Shown piece after piece: positions 59,870 through 64,000 of a stretch of DNA of 64,000 nt (within the stretch, counting starts at the first letter, position 1; each line of letters opens with the position of its first letter). A program made the position numbers and the translations under genes. This DNA comes from Algoriphagus lacus (GTDB lineage: Bacteria > Bacteroidota > Bacteroidia > Cytophagales > Cyclobacteriaceae), in the NCBI RefSeq assembly GCF_003583985.1, contig NZ_QXML01000001.1, positions 248,001 through 312,000 on the forward strand, written 5' to 3'. The notes under the pieces are model-generated. The model was not told where the DNA came from, made no database searches, and was given only the letters and a program-made list of their open reading frames with translations.

Positions 59870-61735
59870 TTATCTTCCCAAATACACTGTTAAGATTGAT
59901 AAATCAGCCGGTGAAACCCCACTAATTCTGGATGCTTGTCCGAGTGTTTCAGGGCGTATTTTATTTAATTTTTGTCTGCCTTCATTGGACAAAGCGGTTA
60001 TGGATAAATAGTCAAAGCGGGTTGGGATTTTATAACTTTCCATGTTTGACAACTTTTCCACCATTTGTTGTTCTTTGTCGATATAGCTGTCGTATTTAAT
60101 TTGAATTTCTGCCTGTTCGAGCACTTCTTTTGAATATTTACTTAAGTACTGTTTCAGTTCTTGATCGACAGTTTTTAATTCTTCGATTCCAATTTGTGGC
60201 CTTTTTAGTAATTTTTCCACACTTATTTTTTCCTGAATTGATGCTGTTCCAATGTTTTCCAAGCCTTCATTTATTAGTTCTGGGCTAAGTTTTTTCTGCT
60301 TCAGATCATTGATCAATTTGGCTGTAGATGTTTTTTTGTCAAGCATTTTTTCCAGACGTTCGTCAGATGCTAACCCAATTTGATGACCTAATTGAGTTAG
60401 TCGCAAATCGGCATTATCCTGGCGAAGTAAGAGGCGAAATTCTGCCCGTGATGTAAACATACGATAAGGCTCCTCTGTGCCCTTATTTATCAAGTCATCC
60501 ACTAGTACTCCGATATAAGCATCTGACCTTTTAAGTATAAATGGGCCCTTCTCCTGTACTTTAAGACTTGCGTTGATTCCTGCCACCAATCCTTGAGATG
60601 CAGCCTCTTCGTAGCCTGTTGTCCCATTTATTTGACCTGCAAAGAATAAGTTTTCTATCAAATGTGTTTCAAGCGTTAATTTTAGCTGCGTTGGAGGGAA
60701 AAAGTCATATTCGATAGCGTACCCTGGCCGAAACATTTTTGCATTCTCAAATCCCGGGATTTTTCTTAATGCTTCATACTGGACATCCTCTGGAAGTGAA
60801 GTAGAGAATCCATTGACATAAATTTCAACGGTATTCCAACCTTCTGGCTCCACAAAAATTTGGTGTCTTTCTCGTTCTGCGAATCGGTTGATTTTATCCT
60901 CAATGCTTGGACAATAACGTGGTCCAAGACCTTGAATTCTGCCATTAAACATTGGGGATCGATCAAATCCTGTCTCGAGTGTTTGATGTACTTCTTTGTT
61001 GGTGTAAGTTATCCAGCAGCTCCTTTGAGTTTCTAAAGGTTTTGTAGAATCGAGATAAGAGAATTTTTCAGGTTTTTCATCTCCTAATTGCTCTTCCATT
61101 CTCGAGTAATCCAGACTTCTTCCGTCTACCCTTGGAGGAGTACCTGTTTTCATTCTTCCCGCTTCAAAACCGAGTTGAACCAACTGTTCTGTAATTCCTT
61201 TAGCGGCCGATTCTCCAGTTCTTCCTCCACCAAACTGTTTTTCGCCAATATGTATTACACCGTTAAGAAATGTTCCATTTGTTAATACCACCGATTCGGA
61301 TTCTATTTCTATTCCAATTCCCGTCTTAACACCTCTGACTCTTCCATCTTTTACCAAGAGACCGCTGATCATTTCCTGCCAAAAATCCACGTTTGGAGTT
61401 TGTTCCAACGCCAGCCTCCATTCTTCAGCGAATAGCATTCTGTCATTTTGACTTCTTGGCGACCACATAGCAGGCCCTTTCGAACGATTTAGCATCCGAA
61501 ACTGAATCATGGATTTATCTGATATGATTCCAGACATACCCCCCAGAGCATCAATTTCTCGGACGATTTGCCCCTTAGCCACCCCGCCCATGGCGGGATT
61601 GCAAGACATCTGAGCTATGGTATTCATGTTCATAGTGCAGAGCAATACCTTTGAGCCCATCTTGGCTGCCGCATGTGCTGCTTCACAGCCTGCGTGCCCT
61701 GCCCCTACTACTATCACATCATATTTTGGAAACAT
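59870..61735 (-). CDS. mnmG: tRNA uridine-5-carboxymethylaminomethyl modification enzyme MnmG (GidA)
   Basis: A 621-residue FAD protein that, with MnmE, modifies the wobble uridine U34 of tRNAs reading split-box codons. The FAD motif is GAGHAGCEAA (11-20), followed by CNPAMGGVAKGQIVREIDALGG and GGGRTGESAAKGIT; the C-terminal region has the family's YIDKEQQMVEK and GVSPADLSIL. Length is standard. It is among the genes most often found close to oriC and parAB in bacteria. Two parS-like palindromes lie directly upstream, in the 77-base gap to ybeY. Confidence 0.97.
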   Translation of the reverse strand: MFPKYDVIVVGAGHAGCEAAHAAAKMGSKVLLCTMNMNTIAQMSCNPAMGGVAKGQIVREIDALGGMSGIISDKSMIQFRMLNRSKGPAMWSPRSQNDRMLFAEEWRLALEQTPNVDFWQEMISGLLVKDGRVRGVKTGIGIEIESESVVLTNGTFLNGVIHIGEKQFGGGRTGESAAKGITEQLVQLGFEAGRMKTGTPPRVDGRSLDYSRMEEQLGDEKPEKFSYLDSTKPLETQRSCWITYTNKEVHQTLETGFDRSPMFNGRIQGLGPRYCPSIEDKINRFAERERHQIFVEPEGWNTVEIYVNGFSTSLPEDVQYEALRKIPGFENAKMFRPGYAIEYDFFPPTQLKLTLETHLIENLFFAGQINGTTGYEEAASQGLVAGINASLKVQEKGPFILKRSDAYIGVLVDDLINKGTEEPYRMFTSRAEFRLLLRQDNADLRLTQLGHQIGLASDERLEKMLDKKTSTAKLINDLKQKKLSPELINEGLENIGTASIQEKISVEKLLKRPQIGIEELKTVDQELKQYLSKYSKEVLEQAEIQIKYDSYIDKEQQMVEKLSNMESYKIPTRFDYLSITALSNEGRQKLNKIRPETLGQASRISGVSPADLSILTVYLGR

Positions 61736-61752
61736 GATTTTATTTTATTAGA

Positions 61753-61768
61753 TGTTTCACGTGAAACT
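61753..61768. promoter_or_regulatory. parS-like site 1
   Basis: TGTTTCACGTGAAACT contains the perfect 14-base palindrome GTTTCACGTGAAAC and differs from the consensus ParB-binding site TGTTTCACGTGAAACA at one end base. It lies 17 bases upstream of the mnmG start. Confidence 0.85.
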
Positions 61769-61795
61769 TGGAATGAGCTTTAAATCCCTTTCGAG

Positions 61796-61811
61796 TGTTT
61801 CACGTGAAACG
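61796..61811. promoter_or_regulatory. parS-like site 2
   Basis: TGTTTCACGTGAAACG has the same perfect 14-base palindrome, 43 bases from the first site centre to centre, and ends 2 bases before the ybeY stop codon. Two copies in a 77-base gap are very unlikely by chance. Confidence 0.85.
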
Positions 61812-61812
61812 T

Positions 61813-62238
61813 TTATAATTTTTCAAATATGTCTATGGCAAAACCTTCTTTTTTCCGCATGACTTCAGCCTCATCTTTGGTCTTGTCTTTATATCCCATC
61901 AGGTGAAACAGCCCATGGGATATTACTCTACTTAATTCGGTGGATTCTTCCTGGGCATGTTTTTGTGCGTTTTCCCTAACGCGGTCTATGCTTATAAAGA
62001 TGTCTCCTTCTATTTTCCCTTCTTCTTCAGAATTATCAAAAGTGATGATGTCTGTATAGGTATGATGATTCAGGTAATTTACATTGATCTTATACAGGTA
62101 TTCATCAGAGCAAAAGATGTAATTCAATTCACCAAATTTGAAATTTTCGGATTTAGCGATTTGCTTAAGCCAATTTTTGCGTTTTTGTTTTTGAGGTAAT
62201 ACAAATTGGATTTCCTCTGTAAAGAAGTTGATGGCCAT
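61813..62238 (-). CDS. ybeY: Endoribonuclease YbeY
   Basis: A 141-residue metalloprotein for 16S rRNA 3'-end maturation and ribosome quality control. The start of the metal motif is SHGLFHLMGYKDKT: H108 and H112 are kept, but the third zinc ligand (His in E. coli, H124) is Asp here, D118, giving H-x3-H-x5-D. As I recall, this is a variant found in Bacteroidota, so it is probably functional. TDIITFDNS and EGDIFISIDRVRENA are further family marks. The gene starts 3 bases after the stop of the RsbW-like gene. Confidence 0.92.
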   Translation of the reverse strand: MAINFFTEEIQFVLPQKQKRKNWLKQIAKSENFKFGELNYIFCSDEYLYKINVNYLNHHTYTDIITFDNSEEEGKIEGDIFISIDRVRENAQKHAQEESTELSRVISHGLFHLMGYKDKTKDEAEVMRKKEGFAIDIFEKL

Positions 62239-62241
62239 ACT

Positions 62242-62643
62242 TCAATCCATGTAAAAGGAAAGTATAGTTTTCTTCCCCCCTTCTTCAAACTTTACTTCAT
62301 CACTGAGATGTCGAATAAGGAAAATTCCCCGTCCACCAGGTTTTTCAATGTTCTCCGGTTCTGTAGGATCGGGCAATAGAGCAAGATCAAATCCCTCACC
62401 TTCATCTTCTATCGTAAATTTTAGCTGGTCATCTTCCACTCGTAGTTCCAAATGAACTAGTTTGTTTTTGTCATTTTGATTGCCATGAATAATGGCATTG
62501 CTGATACACTCTGTCACGGAAATCATAATATTCCCATAGATGTCATCATTGATTTCGAAGTTTTCCTTGGCATTGTCAATGAAACTTTCGATTATTTTAA
62601 TATTCTCTATCAGAGATGGAATTGAAATTTTAATAGACTTCAT
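62242..62643 (-). CDS. RsbW-like anti-sigma/serine kinase ATPase domain protein
   Basis: The likely start is the ATG at 62643 (MKSIKISIPS), giving 133 residues; an ATG at 62691 is also possible and would overlap xth by 8 bases. A GHKL ATPase fold of the HATPase_c_2 type: the N box is ECISNAIIHGNQ, G1 is DEGEGFDL and G2 is GGRGIFLIRHL. RsbW-like proteins bind and phosphorylate anti-sigma factor antagonists or inhibit sigma factors; no partner (RsbV-like or sigma factor) is next to it, so its target is unknown. It lies between xth and ybeY on the minus strand. Confidence 0.85.
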   Translation of the reverse strand: MKSIKISIPSLIENIKIIESFIDNAKENFEINDDIYGNIMISVTECISNAIIHGNQNDKNKLVHLELRVEDDQLKFTIEDEGEGFDLALLPDPTEPENIEKPGGRGIFLIRHLSDEVKFEEGGKKTILSFYMD

Positions 62644-62683
62644 CTGGGAAATATTCAATGATTCAGATCTTATTGATTTATGC

Positions 62684-63445
62684 TTAGTCAATTTCTAAAA
62701 CAATCGGACAATGGTCAGAGTGTTTTACATCAGGCAAAATTACAGCACTTTTCAGTTTGTTCTGCAATTCCTTGGTTGCCATATGATAATCTATACGCCA
62801 ACCCAAGTTTTTTGAACGGGAATTGGCTCGAAAACTCCACCAAGTGTATTGGTTAGGGTTGGGATTGAAGTGTCGGAAAGTATCAATAAAACCCGAATCG
62901 GTAAACTTATCCATCCATGCCCGTTCCTCTGGTAGAAATCCAGAAGAGTTTTTATTCGATACGGGATTGTGTATATCAATAGGTTTGTGGCAGATATTGT
63001 AGTCTCCACTAAGGATAATCGCAGGATTTTCTCTTCTCAAATCCTGCATGTATCCAAAAATGTCATCCAAAAATTCATATTTGAAATCTTGACGGATATC
63101 TCCCGTAGTGCCTGATGGGAAATAGGAAGAGATAAATGAAAAGTCTTCAAAGTCTGCTTGAATCATCCGCCCTTCATCATCATATTTATTTAGTCCCATT
63201 CCGTATTTGATGGATTTGGGTTTGATTTTAGTAAATATTGCAACACCGCTGTATCCCTTTTTAACCGCAGGAAACCAATACAACTCATATCCTAATTCCT
63301 GGAAAATAGTGGGGTCAATATCCTTTTCCTGAGCTTTAATCTCCTGTAAACCAATGATTTCAGGATTTTCTTCCTTAAGCCATTCTACAAATCCTTTATT
63401 CATGGCTGATCGGATTCCGTTGACGTTGTATGAGATCAGTTTCAT
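62684..63445 (-). CDS. xth: Exodeoxyribonuclease III
   Basis: A 253-residue AP endonuclease/3'-exonuclease of base-excision repair. Metal and active-site marks: YNVNGIRSAM (N-terminus), QEIKAQ with E35, SGDYNICHKPIDIHNP (Asp and Asn), and the final SDHCPIVLEID with the catalytic Asp-His pair. Length is typical (E. coli 268). It abuts the small unknown gene upstream, whose stop lies 1 base away. Confidence 0.96.
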   Translation of the reverse strand: MKLISYNVNGIRSAMNKGFVEWLKEENPEIIGLQEIKAQEKDIDPTIFQELGYELYWFPAVKKGYSGVAIFTKIKPKSIKYGMGLNKYDDEGRMIQADFEDFSFISSYFPSGTTGDIRQDFKYEFLDDIFGYMQDLRRENPAIILSGDYNICHKPIDIHNPVSNKNSSGFLPEERAWMDKFTDSGFIDTFRHFNPNPNQYTWWSFRANSRSKNLGWRIDYHMATKELQNKLKSAVILPDVKHSDHCPIVLEID

Positions 63446-63805
63446 TTAAATTTCAATTTGATACTCTTTTTCAAAGTATTCCAAGACTTGGAGTTTTAGT
63501 AACTTTTCCTGTTCCAAAAGATCAAAATGAGGCAGTTCTTTTACCAATTTCCAATGGGGCCATCCCTCTTGATCTATAAAATCGAGTTCATAAAAGCCAG
63601 CATAGCTCAAAACTTTGCACACCGCAATATGCATTAGGTCCTGCTTTTGCTCTTTGGAAAATGTCCTTGTTCCCTGTCCAAGTTCCTGTACTCCAATCAG
63701 GAAGAGTACGCCATTTAGGTCATTGGGTTTTTTTCCTACGGTATCTTTCAATCCGTCCAGAAGTTTTGACCATCGTTTTTCAAGATCCAAATCCCGCTTA
63801 AACAT
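63446..63805 (-). CDS. Unrecognised small soluble protein
   Basis: I do not recognise this gene. The likely start is the ATG at 63805, giving 119 residues (MFKRDLDLEKRW); a TTG at 63826 would add 7 and overlap the next gene by 17 bases. AAGGAT just before the ATG could be a ribosome site. The protein is soluble, acidic and alpha-helical in style, without membrane segments, signal peptide or a known motif; single landmarks are LIGVQELGQGTRTFSKEQKQ and YELDFIDQEGWPHW. It lies between a carboxymuconolactone decarboxylase-family gene and xth, in the same direction, in one likely operon. Confidence 0.8.
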   Translation of the reverse strand: MFKRDLDLEKRWSKLLDGLKDTVGKKPNDLNGVLFLIGVQELGQGTRTFSKEQKQDLMHIAVCKVLSYAGFYELDFIDQEGWPHWKLVKELPHFDLLEQEKLLKLQVLEYFEKEYQIEI

Positions 63806-63809
63806 ATCC

Positions 63810-64000
63810 TTATACTTGATTTTCAAGTTCTTCCCAGTATTCTACGGCTCTTCTCAGATGAGGTATAACAATGGATCCGCCTATGACCATGGAAATGGAA
63901 AACACTTCGAAAATTTCTTTTCTGCCCACACCAGCTTCAAAGGATTTTCCTAAATGGTATTTGATGCAATCATCACAACGCAACACCATCGAACAGGCTA
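63810..64000 (-). CDS. Carboxymuconolactone decarboxylase/AhpD-family protein (partial)
   Basis: Only the C-terminal part lies in the window; the gene continues past base 64000. On the minus strand the readable part is CSMVLRCDDCIKYHLGKS, then a segment GVGRKEIFEVFSISMVIGGSIV, ending YWEELENQV and TAA at 63810-63812. The C-x2-C pair (CDDC) and a following His are the redox motif of the AhpD-like family, and the GxxxxEIxE helix is typical. It is probably a peroxidase- or disulfide-related enzyme. It is the most upstream gene I can see of the xth-ybeY-mnmG block. Confidence 0.85.
   Translation of the reverse strand, partial: ACSMVLRCDDCIKYHLGKSFEAGVGRKEIFEVFSISMVIGGSIVIPHLRRAVEYWEELENQV

Noticed and set aside
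1..64000. tRNA or rRNA genes, insertion sequences, prophage or integrase genes
   Set aside because: I saw no cloverleaf T-arm signature, rRNA segment, transposase, integrase or terminal inverted repeat; a search with a covariance-model tool would be decisive.

Overview
The window reads as chromosomal DNA from an aerobic member of the Bacteroidota, most likely the Cytophagales (Cyclobacteriaceae/Algoriphagus-like; the genus is my inference). Reasons: two PorP/SprF-type type IX secretion (T9SS) outer-membrane proteins next to very large secreted proteins with SprB repeats and a gliding-motility-type C-terminal sorting domain; a GldB lipoprotein; TAnnTTTG-type promoter sequences; few Shine-Dalgarno sequences; and Bacteroidota variants of several housekeeping proteins. 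I found no tRNA, rRNA, transposase, phage gene or CRISPR array.

Layout. 0-11 kb: two tandem two-gene T9SS modules (large repeat protein, then PorP/SprF), each ending in a strong intrinsic terminator. 11-20 kb: lysA, a histidine kinase/response regulator pair, a dipeptide epimerase, an M14 peptidase, a SIMPL protein, rlmF and an OsmC protein. 20-32 kb: a nine-gene minus-strand exopolysaccharide operon, mostly with overlapping genes (SLBB export protein, Wzz-like chain-length protein, Wzx flippase, Wzy-like polymerase, four glycosyltransferases and a methyltransferase). 32-37.7 kb: a radical SAM/SPASM protein, gldB, another glycosyltransferase, asparagine synthase and endonuclease III. 38-49 kb: a mixed set (MscS channel, P1 peptidase, DUF202, SDR, PEP synthase, an unrecognised membrane protein, an RNA m5C methyltransferase, DUF1304, an Omp85-like barrel). 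48.8-56.8 kb: a fatty-acid degradation block (fadE, fadA, fadN, a MarR regulator with two palindromic operator candidates, and an acyl-CoA ligase). 57-64 kb: a visibly more A+T-rich minus-strand block (Ig-like lipoprotein, methyltransferase, mnmG, ybeY, an RsbW-like ATPase, xth, a small unknown protein and a partial carboxymuconolactone decarboxylase-family gene).

The most interesting signal is at 56.8-61.8 kb. A 449-base gene-free region holds a cluster of DnaA-box-like sequences, a pair of 18-base direct repeats 22 bases apart and a pair of TTATTAAC words 11 bases apart in an A+T-rich tract. About 4.5 kb away, two parS-like palindromes (GTTTCACGTGAAAC) sit immediately upstream of mnmG (gidA), a classic origin neighbour. 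Together these suggest the window lies at or close to the chromosomal replication origin. dnaA and parAB are not in the window, so this is an inference that a cumulative GC-skew plot of the whole genome would settle.

How the genes work together: the T9SS cargo/PorP pairs, GldB and the exopolysaccharide operon all concern the cell surface, adhesion and possibly gliding. The fad block forms a complete beta-oxidation set (activation, acyl-CoA dehydrogenase, hydratase/dehydrogenase, thiolase) with a likely local MarR repressor. The mnmG-ybeY-xth block is housekeeping for tRNA modification, rRNA maturation and DNA repair.
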